NCBI GenBank assembly: GCA_964521255.1
Contig: CAZFRM010000019.1
Span: 1-64,000 of the forward strand
Direction: 5' to 3'
Length of the DNA stretch: 64,000 bases
Source: ZC4RG29 sp964521255
GTDB taxonomy: Bacteria; Bacteroidota; Bacteroidia; Cytophagales; Cyclobacteriaceae
The translations under genes were made by a program, and so were the position numbers. Numbering within the stretch: the first letter of the stretch is position 1; every line of letters starts with the position of its first letter. Shown here piece after piece: positions 42,812 to 52,700 of the stretch. The notes beneath the pieces are model-generated. The model was given only the letters and a program-made list of their open reading frames with translations. It did not search any database and was not told where the DNA came from.

Positions 42812-43364
42812 CGTACTTGATAGTAAGGTTGAATTTCTTTCTCAATTTATCCAATGCACGATACGTTCGCATTTTGGCGCCGCTTTCTGTAATGTTCAGA
42901 ATAAAAGCAATCTCGTTAAAATCTTTGTCTTCAAAGAACCTGAGTTCCAATACTTCCAGCATTTCGGTTGGAAGTTCTTTCAAATATTCCAAAAGCCGCT
43001 TCACCAATTCTTCGTCCCATCCCTCATCACTAAGCTCAATGAGTTCTCTTACTTTTACTTCTTCAATGCTAAATACTTTATCACGGTTTACCTTTCGGTA
43101 GTGCTTGTTAATTTCATTGCTGGCGATCCGGTAAAACCAGGCTGAAACGGGAACTCCACGATACTCGAAGTTATTTACATTACGAAGAGCATTGAGAAAT
43201 GTTTGAGAACAAAGATCGGCGGTAAGATCTTCATCATCGGTTTGGCGGTAAATGAAATTGAAGATGCGATCGAAATATTTCTCATACAATTCACCAAAGG
43301 CCTTTGAGTCGCGTTTCGATCGCTCCAGGATTTCGTATTCCTTCCGGATTTCGTCTTCGGTCAT
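42798..43364 (-). CDS. ECF-family RNA polymerase sigma factor
   Basis: The 188-residue protein has region 2 (AFGELYEKYFDRIFNFIYRQ, then DLTADLCSQTFLNALRNVNN and WFYRIASNEINKHYRK) and region 4 (LPTEMLEVLELRFFEDKDFN, then EIAFILNITESGAKMRTYRA), the ECF two-domain form. It is unlike the sigma factor at 12653 in sequence but has the same context: a short membrane protein encoded next. Target promoters are unknown. Confidence 0.9.
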   Translation of the reverse strand: MTEDEIRKEYEILERSKRDSKAFGELYEKYFDRIFNFIYRQTDDEDLTADLCSQTFLNALRNVNNFEYRGVPVSAWFYRIASNEINKHYRKVNRDKVFSIEEVKVRELIELSDEGWDEELVKRLLEYLKELPTEMLEVLELRFFEDKDFNEIAFILNITESGAKMRTYRALDKLRKKFNLTIKYDGKK

Positions 43365-43562
43365 GCGAAATCAATTTAGCCTCTTAATCCGGGAAGAAAA
43401 AAAAGTCACAAGCCGTTTTGTGCCATTTTGTGTTTTTGAGATTTTGTGGCTTGAGTACAGTGACTATTGCCACAAAAGCACTAAGACACGAAAGATCACA
43501 CAAGAATTTTTGGATTTAAGTTGGACAAGACGAGGCTGATCTCATGAATTTACTTGTTTTTC
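43365..43562. other. intergenic region with TTTTGTG/CACAAAA repeats
   Basis: No gene. Imperfect direct and inverted copies of TTTTGTG and CACAAAA fill about 43400-43505, similar in style to the cluster at 12362-12580. Confidence 0.45.
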
Positions 43563-43781
43563 AAATCAACTTTCAATATTACAATATCCTNNNNNNNNNN
43601 NNNNNNNNNNNNNNNNNNNNNNNNNNNNNNNNNNNNNNNNNNNNNNNNNNNNNNNNNNNNNNNNNNNNNNNNNNNNNNNNNNNNNNNNNNGCAACTCATT
43701 ATCAGGTTTTATATTATGCTCTTTATCATAGCCGCTCCATTGGCTGTTAGCCACATAGTAAAAGGTGTTATCGTAAACACT
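43563..43781. repeat. 119-bp duplicate of a gene 3' end, split by the assembly gap
   Basis: 43563-43590 plus 43691-43781 (28 + 91 bases) match 43897-44015, the 3' end of the following gene, with one mismatch seen (GGCTGTTAGCC versus GGCTATTAGCC). No base of the 119 is missing across the gap. The segment between the copies (43782-43896) contains repeated CGCAGAT/ATCTGCG motifs. Confidence 0.85.
43591..43690. other. assembly gap (100 N)
   Basis: One hundred Ns mark a scaffold join, a common fixed filler length. Reading frames across it are meaningless. The flanking sequence joins without loss when compared with the duplicate at 43897-44015. Confidence 0.98.
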
Positions 43782-43889
43782 TTCTTAATACAGGGTCCCG
43801 CAGATTTCCGCAGATGTTAATTGAAAGCTTCTGAATTATCAGGAAGAATGGATTTTTATCTGCGTTTATCTGCGCAATCTGCGGGAGAA

Positions 43890-45149
43890 TTATTTTAAAT
43901 CAACTTTCAATATTACAATATCCTGCAACTCATTATCAGGTTTTATATTATGCTCTTTATCATAGCCGCTCCATTGGCTATTAGCCACATAGTAAAAGGT
44001 GTTATCGTAAACACTGCCCAAAGTAGGTTCATTAAATGCCGGATGGGCCTGATCGATTATGGTATATGAGATGAGTTTGTCTTGTTCTTTGTTAAGTACA
44101 TAGCGGGTAACGCGCATAGGTTTAATAAAATTTTGAATGGCAATCAACGAGTTGTTATAATAGGAGAGACCGTCTACTCCCTTGAGGGACAAATCGAAAT
44201 CTTTTGTCAGAAGCGTAAGCTTCATATCTTTCATGCTCAAACGGAAAATACCTTTAACATAATCGGCAATAAAAAGATAATTGCCATCGTCCGAAAACGT
44301 AATGCCTTGTATGTTCCGGAATTCGTCTGACGAATAAAATTGCTCAAGCTTACCTGTTGATTCATTTACTTTAAAGATCAGATTGCTTTTGCTATCGGAA
44401 GTATATACATCACCTTTTTTATCCATCGTCAAATCACCCAATACCAATTGAAGGGAGGGATTTTCCGGTTCGAATTTTTTTATCAGCTTTCCCGTTCGCA
44501 GATCATATTTAAAAACGGCTGAAGGCTGAAGCGCATTATAGTTTTCCATTTCTTCCATGGGTGAAGAACTTGCCCACAAGATTTTCTTTTTACCATCCAC
44601 CTTGATACCGAACACAGAGCATAATCCATCTTGTCCGCTTTTTGTAAAGTCTTTAACTGTTCCGTTTTCCACTTTTATTATTTTTCTTTTATGAACACTG
44701 CCACCATAAAAATCTTTTTCTGATGCTGTAATGGATTCCAGGTGGAGTGATCGGTCTTTAATAACGAAGGCGGTATCGGATGTAGTAATTACTTTGGAAG
44801 CATTCTTTTTAATTTCCTTCAGTTGCTCAAATTCTTTCGTTCCTTTTAATGAATTTAATTCGGGAATGTCAATCACAAAATCAGATTGAATTAGAATAGC
44901 TTCTTTTAAAAACTTAAGAGCCTCTGTTTTTTTGTTGTTGAGGGCTGCAGCAATGCCGGCCTGGTACAAAATGCCCTGGTGGTAGGGATGAATATCGTGA
45001 GCTTTTATAATGTTTTCATAAAATTTAACATTATCTCCCTGTCCGCGCGCTTTCATAGCCTGAGTGTAGTATTGCTGAAGCTCATTTGATTGGGATTTAA
45101 CAGGCAGGAAAGCAATCAACAAAAGAGAAGCGATTAGTACAGATTTCAT
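43890..45149 (-). CDS. secreted TPR and beta-propeller (SMP-30/NHL-like) protein
   Basis: From the ATG at 45149 (the frame also opens at 45155) the protein has a signal peptide (SVLIASLLLIAFLPVKSQ), a short tetratricopeptide part (about 22-100; GILYQAGIAAALNNKKTEAL) and a six-blade-like propeller with repeats such as LGDLTMDKKGDVYTSDSKSN, IQGITFSDDGNYLFIADYVK and VDGLSYYNNSLIAIQN. It resembles SMP-30/gluconolactonase-type proteins but I see no certain metal-site set. It is probably periplasmic. Its last 119 bp occur twice, once across the assembly gap. Confidence 0.78.
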   Translation of the reverse strand: MKSVLIASLLLIAFLPVKSQSNELQQYYTQAMKARGQGDNVKFYENIIKAHDIHPYHQGILYQAGIAAALNNKKTEALKFLKEAILIQSDFVIDIPELNSLKGTKEFEQLKEIKKNASKVITTSDTAFVIKDRSLHLESITASEKDFYGGSVHKRKIIKVENGTVKDFTKSGQDGLCSVFGIKVDGKKKILWASSSPMEEMENYNALQPSAVFKYDLRTGKLIKKFEPENPSLQLVLGDLTMDKKGDVYTSDSKSNLIFKVNESTGKLEQFYSSDEFRNIQGITFSDDGNYLFIADYVKGIFRLSMKDMKLTLLTKDFDLSLKGVDGLSYYNNSLIAIQNFIKPMRVTRYVLNKEQDKLISYTIIDQAHPAFNEPTLGSVYDNTFYYVANSQWSGYDKEHNIKPDNELQDIVILKVDLK

Positions 45150-45362
45150 AAACATATTAACAAAGTAGAATTAAGTATCACCTCTAAAATAGCCTTTTGG
45201 CTTTTCACTGTATCAACTTAAGCTTCGATATTTAATATTCTAAATTTGGAGCACGGGAAGTGAGTGATATTGTTTGACTTAATGGACAGGCACAAAAAAT
45301 CATATCCCCTAATTCGGGGGATTACGTATCTTAGATATTGAGATTACTTTTGTGGTTAATTT

Positions 45363-48344
45363 ATGTACCGGATAGTTTCTGTTGTTGTTCTTTTTGTGGG
45401 GTGGATAAATGTGGGTATTTCGCAGAACTTACACTCCATCCGCAATTTCACTGCTATTGACGGTTTGCCGCAGTCGCAAGTTCAAGGTATTGTAGAAGAC
45501 GAAAACGGCTACCTGTGGTTGGGAACACAAGGTGGTGGGCTTACGCGCTTCGATGGGCGTCAATTTAAAGTCTATACCACCCTTGACGGTCTTGTTTCCA
45601 ATTTTGTCTATGGCGTTCGCATAGATAGCGATAAAAATCTCTGGATTCTTCATCCCCGTGGTCTTACAAAATTTGACGGACTTAAGTTTACAAAGTTCCT
45701 TGATCTTGGATCGTTATACCTCACCAAGAATTTTCAGCGAATGTTTATTAAAGAGAAAACGGTATACGTGCTTTCTGGAGAAGGTCTTACAAAAATTAAA
45801 AATGATTCTGTTTACTATGAAGATAAACCAATTACAGGACAGAAGATATTGCTCGCTTTCCAGGCGCCTTCAGGCGAGTTATGTTTTTACCTGGATAACA
45901 ATGAGTTTTTAATTTATACCGAAGATGAACAGTTTACCATTCCCGCTAGTGACGAAGGAAAATTATTCAATCCCTTTTGGCATAATGATGAACTATGGAT
46001 TCGATCAGAAAAAGAAATACACCGCCTCAATTTTAAAGAAAAGAAACTTGAGAAAGTACCTGAACGGGTAGATCATTTCGTATTGCGGTATGATAACAAA
46101 AAAAATTTTTATTGGACCCGGGATTTAGATAATTTATATAAAGAGACCCTTGAGGGTACCCGTTTAAAAATAGACACGATTCTAAAAGAAGTTTCTGTAA
46201 GTCAGATATTGCCTGACTCGGAAGGAAACGTGTGGTTTGCGTCAGACGGAAGAGGATTGTTCAAATATCACTTGCAGGATTTTGATCGTATAAGTTCTGA
46301 TAACCTTCGGGGTGTGATGGCGGTTCATGTTGACAGGGAGGGAACAAACTGGATTGGAACCTTGACAAAAGGGTTATGGAAAATCAGAAAGGATAAAAGT
46401 TCAACCTGTTATTATTACGAGAGTGAGCCACGTCGTAATGGGATTCATGATATAGGAGAATCACCAACGGGAGTGCTATGGGTAGCTACAGGAAACGGAC
46501 TGGGCAGATATAAAAAAGAAGCTGATAAGTTTGAATGGTTAACAGATAAAAATGGACTTGGGTCAAATAATGTGATGAGCTTCACTTTCGATGAGAAAGG
46601 AGGAATGTGGATTGGTACGGTGAATGGCATTAATTATTTCGATGGCTCCAATTTTCAGCATTACAGCACAACCCAGGGTTTAACGAATAACATGACATGG
46701 GCTATGTCCTACCTGCCCAAATTGAAAACACTTTTTACCGCTAATGAATTTGGTCTTAACACTATAGCCAATGGTAAAGTGGGAACTGTAGATGTGCCTG
46801 AGCTTGAAAACACCATGATAATTGCACTTCATACTTATCGTGATTCACTCATGCTGGTTGGTTCTGCAGGTTCCGGAGTTTTAGTATTGGATCCTAAAAC
46901 CTATAAGAGAAAGCTTATTACACGAAAAGACGGGTTAACTTCTGACTTCGTGTATTTCGTAACAACCGACGAGGATGATAAGATATGGATAGGTACTGAA
47001 AAAGGAATCACCCGGCTTCAGCTTAATAATCAGTGGGAAATTATTGAGAACCTGCATTATGATGAAGCAAACGGCCTTAATGGAATTGAGACGAACATGG
47101 GGGCGTATTTCATTTCTAAAAAGAATAAATATTTCGGATTGGTTGACGGACTGTACGAGTTCAATGATCTCAGTAAACTGGAAGCAAAATCTTTTGATTT
47201 ACATTTAACAGATGTTGAGATTTTTTACGGTGACTATTCCGCCCGTGAATTCAGTGACAGCCTTTCGGGTTTTTTTAAAATTCCGGTAACCCCAATTCTT
47301 CCTTCTGATAAAAATCATATCACCTTCCATTTTAACCGTGTTGATAAACGATATCCAAAGTCAGTTAAGTTTAAATACCTGCTTCAGAATTTTGATAAAA
47401 CATGGTCGCAGCCATCTTCCTCAACACATGTAACCTACAGCAATCTTCCTCCCGGCGACTATACATTCAAAGTAATGGCTACCAACAACCGGGGTATTTG
47501 GTCCGAAAGCACGATCGCCTACAGGTTTACAGTCAAAGCTCCTTTCTATCAAACAGCGTCGTTTATAGCAGGCCTTATCATCTTCGTTGCCGGTAGCATA
47601 ACCTTGCTCATGTACCTGCGTGTACGGCAGCGGGTAAAGAAGATGATTGAAACGGAGCGCATCCGTATGAAAGAACAGGAGAGTTTGCGCAAAGAAATTG
47701 CCAGGGACTTTCACGATGAAATGGGTAATCAGCTTACACGCATAATCAATTATGTAAGCTTGCTGAAGTTGAATGGGAACGTCAGTAGTGGCGGTGTTAA
47801 TGGGAATGATGGAAACGGCCATCACTATCATCATTACGATCTGTATTCAAAAGTTGAAGAGTCGGCAAAAGTGTTATATACCGGTACACGGGATTTCATT
47901 TGGTCCATTGACCCTGTGAACGATGAACTTTCAAAGCTTTTCGTGCATATCCGCGATTTTGGAGAAAAGCTGTTTGAAGAGAAGAATATAAACTTCCGTG
48001 CTTATGATGAAGTTAAAGAGAAAGTGAAACTGCCGCATGGTTTTAGTCGTGAAGCCAACCTTATCTTTAAAGAGGCCATGACTAATGCTTTTAAATATAG
48101 CCAGGCAAAGAATGTTACCTTTTCATTAAGAAGAATAGAAAACCGATATGAATTGGTTTTTGAAGACGATGGTATAGGCTTTTGTACCGATCAAATAGAA
48201 AAATCAAACGGTCTTAAAAATATTCGTGAAAGGGCAGACAGAGTGGGCGCTGTTTTACGTATACACAGTGAAAAACATCGCGGAACCCGCATCACGCTCG
48301 ATTTCATGATAACTAAAAAATTCAAGTATGGCCATGCCCTTTAA
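45363..48344 (+). CDS. two-component-propeller sensor histidine kinase (NarL-group)
   Basis: The 993-residue protein has a signal peptide, a periplasmic region of two-component-regulator propeller repeats (GLPQSQVQGIVEDENGYLWL, GNVWFASDGRGLFKY, DKIWIGTEKGITRL) to about 620, a Y_Y_Y domain (about 650-725), a membrane helix (about 732-754), and a HisKA_3 kinase with phospho-His784 in DFHDEMGNQL, then an ATPase domain (EAMTNAFKYSQAKNV, DDGIGF, GLKNIRERA). A Gly/Asn/His-rich loop (about 805-828, with HHYHHY) splits the two DHp helices. The response regulator gene overlaps it by 17 bp, and a SusC/D operon lies downstream. A TACTTTTG box at 45345-45352 may be its -7 element. Confidence 0.88.
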   Translation: MYRIVSVVVLFVGWINVGISQNLHSIRNFTAIDGLPQSQVQGIVEDENGYLWLGTQGGGLTRFDGRQFKVYTTLDGLVSNFVYGVRIDSDKNLWILHPRGLTKFDGLKFTKFLDLGSLYLTKNFQRMFIKEKTVYVLSGEGLTKIKNDSVYYEDKPITGQKILLAFQAPSGELCFYLDNNEFLIYTEDEQFTIPASDEGKLFNPFWHNDELWIRSEKEIHRLNFKEKKLEKVPERVDHFVLRYDNKKNFYWTRDLDNLYKETLEGTRLKIDTILKEVSVSQILPDSEGNVWFASDGRGLFKYHLQDFDRISSDNLRGVMAVHVDREGTNWIGTLTKGLWKIRKDKSSTCYYYESEPRRNGIHDIGESPTGVLWVATGNGLGRYKKEADKFEWLTDKNGLGSNNVMSFTFDEKGGMWIGTVNGINYFDGSNFQHYSTTQGLTNNMTWAMSYLPKLKTLFTANEFGLNTIANGKVGTVDVPELENTMIIALHTYRDSLMLVGSAGSGVLVLDPKTYKRKLITRKDGLTSDFVYFVTTDEDDKIWIGTEKGITRLQLNNQWEIIENLHYDEANGLNGIETNMGAYFISKKNKYFGLVDGLYEFNDLSKLEAKSFDLHLTDVEIFYGDYSAREFSDSLSGFFKIPVTPILPSDKNHITFHFNRVDKRYPKSVKFKYLLQNFDKTWSQPSSSTHVTYSNLPPGDYTFKVMATNNRGIWSESTIAYRFTVKAPFYQTASFIAGLIIFVAGSITLLMYLRVRQRVKKMIETERIRMKEQESLRKEIARDFHDEMGNQLTRIINYVSLLKLNGNVSSGGVNGNDGNGHHYHHYDLYSKVEESAKVLYTGTRDFIWSIDPVNDELSKLFVHIRDFGEKLFEEKNINFRAYDEVKEKVKLPHGFSREANLIFKEAMTNAFKYSQAKNVTFSLRRIENRYELVFEDDGIGFCTDQIEKSNGLKNIRERADRVGAVLRIHSEKHRGTRITLDFMITKKFKYGHAL

Positions 48345-48960
48345 AAAACGTGTTCTGATTGTAGAAGATGATCAGGAGATAAGAAACAGCTTTTCATTGA
48401 TTGTGAATAGTTCGCAGAAATTCGCAGTTGTAAATGCCTATGGTTCCTGCGAGGATGCCATAAGCAACATTAATCGTGATAAGCCTGAAATTGTGCTAAT
48501 GGATATTGAATTGCCAGGCATGAATGGGATTCAGGGAGCGAAATATATTAAAGAGAAGTATCCTCATACGGAAGTTATAATGGTTTCCGTTTATGAGGAT
48601 AGTGAGCTTGTATTTGAAGCATTAAAAGCCGGCGCTTCGGGGTACATCACCAAAAGCGCTAACTATTTAGAATTATTAACTGCACTAGAAGAAATAACGA
48701 AAGGAGGAGCACCCATGAGCAGCCGCATTGCCCGAATGGTTATTGACAATTTTCATGTCAATCCCAATTCACCACTTACAAAAAGAGAAACTGAGATCCT
48801 CCAGCTTATTGCGGAAGGTAAAACCTATACACAGATATCAGAAGACCTCTTCATAAGTAAAGAGACTGCCAAGACGCACATTAAAAATATTTATTCAAAG
48901 CTTCAGGTGAACAGTAAATCAGAAGCCATTGCCAAGGCTAATCTTGAAAAACTTATTTGA
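48328..48960 (+). CDS. NarL/FixJ-family response regulator
   Basis: The 210-residue protein has a receiver domain with the acidic pair VEDD at about 12-15, phospho-acceptor Asp59 in IVLMDIELPGMNG and Lys in YITKSA, followed by a LuxR-type helix-turn-helix at about 150-205 (LTKRETEILQLIAEGKTYTQ, then SKETAKTHIKNIYSKLQV). It overlaps the kinase gene by 17 bp, so the two form one signalling unit. It may control the SusC/SusD operon 776 bp downstream; that is inference from position. Confidence 0.92.
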   Translation: MAMPFKKRVLIVEDDQEIRNSFSLIVNSSQKFAVVNAYGSCEDAISNINRDKPEIVLMDIELPGMNGIQGAKYIKEKYPHTEVIMVSVYEDSELVFEALKAGASGYITKSANYLELLTALEEITKGGAPMSSRIARMVIDNFHVNPNSPLTKRETEILQLIAEGKTYTQISEDLFISKETAKTHIKNIYSKLQVNSKSEAIAKANLEKLI

Positions 48961-48964
48961 ATAA

Positions 48965-48988
48965 AAATCTTCTGCATGCAGAGGATTT
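48965..48988 (+). terminator. near-perfect 24-bp palindrome after the response regulator gene
   Basis: AAATCTTCTGCA and TGCAGAGGATTT are complementary except for one pair. It begins 4 bases after the stop codon and probably stabilises or ends the two-component transcript. There is no T-run. Confidence 0.5.
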
Positions 48989-49386
48989 GAACATCAAGTG
49001 TCATTAACACTTACCGCTTCAAGCGTACGTTTCAGCGTCTTTACTTTCTGTCGGTCGTTGTGATTCTGATTTTTGACAGTACAATTCTCTTAATTCGTCT
49101 GACAGGTTTACCATAAACTTGGGTGAGGATGGATAAATCTTCATAAGTCGTGACCAATCTCTTGTAAATCTTAATTTATAAAAGTTAATATAGAGGTAAA
49201 TTAATGTTCATGGTGGTGAGGATATTCAAATCTATATTGCGGCGCTTTTAAGAATTTTTTTAAATCAACCGTATTGGGTGATTGAAAATCAGGAATTCAT
49301 TTGAAACTTTACAAGATAATCCTTCATCTACACGAGTAGAAAATTTCTTCATAAGTTTAGGTTAATGAAAAGTTTAAGAAGGATTC
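48989..49386. other. intergenic stretch of unknown content upstream of susC
   Basis: About 400 bases with no open frame worth reporting. Because a lone terminator follows at 49387, this stretch could hold a small RNA or the leader of the susC transcript, but I see no conserved structure that settles it. Confidence 0.4.
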
Positions 49387-49414
49387 AGGCCCTCCAGGCG
49401 GGAGGGCCTTTTTA
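49387..49414 (+). terminator. stand-alone intrinsic terminator upstream of susC
   Basis: AGGCCCTCC (49387-49395) and GGAGGGCCT (49401-49409) form a 9-bp GC-rich stem with a 5-nt loop, followed by TTTTATTT. It lies 427 bp after the response regulator stop and 328 bp before the susC start. It may end a small RNA, the upstream operon, or act as an attenuator for susC. Confidence 0.8.
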
Positions 49415-49475
49415 TTTGCAATAACTTAACCATTTACTAATGGCCGTTAGCCGAAGCGTTAATAGGCATTATGTA

Positions 49476-49569
49476 GCAATGTCGTTTAGTTAAGCTTTTC
49501 TTTTTAATTAGCCTCATCCAACTTCTCCGAAGGAGAGGAGCTTAGGGAAGCTTAACTAAACGACATTGC
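49476..49569. repeat. palindromic element E3 (22-bp perfect arms, 50-bp interior)
   Basis: The arms 49476-49497 (GCAATGTCGTTTAGTTAAGC plus TT) and 49548-49569 are exact complements. Read on the minus strand the interior gives CCTCTCCTTCGGAGAAG, GGATGAGG and TAATTAAAAAG, the same core order as E1 and E2 but without their extra GC-rich palindrome. It lies in the susC upstream region. Confidence 0.8.
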
Positions 49570-49736
49570 ATAGTCTGATCGTATCCAAATACTAACTAAC
49601 CCAATTAGGGTTATCAATACGCCCTCCAAAATACCAAGTGCTTAGTCATTCTTTTGCGTCACTCTTTTGAGAGTTTTAGGGTAACATCCTAATGAGCATT
49701 AGGGTGGAGTTATTTTTTTAAACAAATCCTAAACGT

Positions 49737-52700
49737 ATGAGGAAGATTTTACTATTCGGTTTTCTTTCTGCCATGGTTATAGGCCATGCGTTAGCCCAGG
49801 ATCGGATCGTTAGCGGTAAGGTTACAGCATTGGAAGACAGGTCACCTCTTCCGGGCGTAAACGTGGTATTAAAAGGTACTTCTACCGGAACAGTGACAAA
49901 CATTTCCGGTGATTATCAATTGCAGGTTCCATCATCCGGAGGGACATTGGTTTTCTCATTCATTGGCCTTCAATCACAGGAAATTGAAATTGGCGAACGT
50001 TCCGTTGTTAATGTAAGCATGGACCAGGACATTCAGCAACTGGGTGAAGTAGTTGTTACCGGCCTCGGTGTTGAACGTGAAAAAAAAGCGCTCGGTTATT
50101 CCGTTCAGGAAGTGAAGGGCAGTGAGTTAACAAAAACGCGCCAGACAAATGTTCTGAGCTCACTTCAGGGTAAAGTTGCCGGTGCGCAAATCACCTCGTC
50201 TGGCGGAGGTTTGGGAAGTTCTTCAAGGGTTATCCTGCGAGGACCAACTTCTTTACTTGGAAATAATCAGGCCCTTTTCATCGTGGATGGAATTCCAATC
50301 AACAATGGATCTGCTGTAAATGCTCAGGCTTCCGGTAATATTTACGATAACATCGTGGATGGCGGTAACCGGGCGAATGACATTAACCCGGAGGACATTG
50401 AGTCTGTTTCTGTTTTGAAAGGGGCAGCAGCAGCAGCGCTTTATGGTTCACGCGCAGCAAACGGTGTCATCATTATCACAACTAAGAAAGGCATGGCCCA
50501 AGGTGCAAAGAAAACGGAAGTGACCTTAAACTCATCCTACCTATGGTCTCAGGTCTATGTGTTGCCGAGGTTACAAAACCGTTTTGGACAAGGACAGTTT
50601 GGTGATAACCAGGGTTACCTGAATGATCAGGAAAGCTGGGGTGATCATTTTGATGGCTCCCTTCGTCCTTTCGGGGCTATTGTTAACAATCAACAACAAT
50701 ACAAGCCCTATGTGGGCCAGCCTGACAACATTAAAGATTTTTATGACATAGGAAAAACATTTCAAAATTCTATCTCACTCCAGGGTGGTGCAGATAAAAC
50801 ATCCTACTACATGTCTTTTACAGACCTGGCACAAACCGGAGTTATTCCTTCAACGGACTATCACCGGAACAATTTTACTTTGAATGGAAGTGCAAAGCTG
50901 ACAAACAAAATCACCACACAGGCTTCAGTCAACTATGTGAAGATTAAAGCAAACCTTCCGCAAGTCGGGCAGGCCAATCAGGCGATTACACAAATACTGA
51001 ATATGCCGCGTGACTATAGCTATGTGGATATGAAAGATTTAAACAATCCTTTCAATACCCCTGATGGTTTTTTCACACCCTTTGCAGTTAATCCATACTA
51101 CACGCTGAAGCATGATTACAGTCACCAGGATATGAATCGTGTTTATGGTAATTTTCAGATCACCTATGACCCACTGGAGTGGCTATCGGCTACTGCCCGC
51201 GTTGGAACGGACGCTATTAGTGATGATAGAAATACCTTTCATGATATAGTGGTGTATAACAATCCGGATGGGCCTAACTATCAAAAAGCTTCCAACTTCG
51301 ATGGAGAATACACGGAACAGAATCTGGGCTCCCGCGAAATCAATGCAGACTTTATAGTCACCATGCGCAAAACACTGAGTGAAAAAATACAGGCTAACTG
51401 GCTGGTGGGTTATAATTTTAATCAGCGCACCGGCAAGCTTTTGCAAACCACTGCGCCTAACCTTACCATTCCGGGTTTTGATAATCTTGCGAATGTTAAT
51501 GGCAACTATGCGTCAGTCGGAACGATTGGAGAGCGCAGATTATTTGGTGTGTATACTTCCCTTGATCTCAGCTACAACGGCTATTTGTTTTTAGGAGCAA
51601 CCTTCCGCCAGGACTGGTCTTCAACCTTGCCGAAAGAAAATAATTCTTTTGGTTACCCCAGCGTCAATTTAGGATTTGTAATCACAGACGCTTTGGAGAT
51701 GACCAGCAACTTCCTGTCTTATGCCAAAGTTCGTGCGAGCTATGCGCAGGTAGGAAATGATGCCAATCCCTATCTTATCAACTCCGTTTTCACACAACCA
51801 TTGGGCGGTACGTATGACTTTCCATCCGGAAACTTTACCGTAATTGACTTTCCCTTCAACAACGGTCAGTTTACTGTTCCCGGATTTACCGATAATAACA
51901 CCATTGGCAACCCGGGATTGCAGCCGGAGATCACAAAATCATATGAGTTTGGTCTGGAACTTAAACTTCTCCAGGGACGGGTGAATCTTGATGTGGCATA
52001 TTACAACAGCCTCTCAGAGTCACAAATTCTTAATGCAACAATTGCACCTTCATCAGGCTATCGCTCCCAGGTAATTAATGTCGGATCGATCTCTAATAAA
52101 GGTGTCGAAGTTACATTGGGCGGAACAATTCTCTCCATCGGAGATTTCAAATGGGACATGACTTTAAATTTCGCTAAAAATGTCAACCGTGTTGAAGAGC
52201 TGAATGCAGGCGCCACTGAAATTCCTTTGCGGGCTCAGGATCTTACCCCGGGTTTGAAAATTGTTAAAGGAAAACCGTATGGAATGTTTGAAGCGACAAC
52301 GGTATGGAGAACGCCGCAGGGACAAATTATCGTAGGTGACAATGGATTACCGCTTGACGACCCTAACCCCGTTTACCGTGGAAGCATTCAACCGGATTGG
52401 ACCGGAGGGCTTGTGTCATCCTTATCGTATAAAGGCATCAGCCTGTCCGTAACATTTGATACAAGGCAGGGAGGAAATGTTGTGTCTTCAACACTGGCGC
52501 AATTATACTTCAACGGACAAATTGAGGAAACAGCTTTCAACGATCGTGAAGAATGGATCGTACCAAATTCTGTCGTTCAGGTTGATACGGATGAAGGTGG
52601 GAATGCTATTTACGGTCCGAACACTACGCCCATTACCATGTATGATAACACGTACCGGGATTATTGGTCTAATATACAAGGCGGAACCAGGAATGAAGAA

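Noticed and set aside
43544..43820. Open frames crossing the N gap
   Set aside because: Ns are read as X; these are not real frames.
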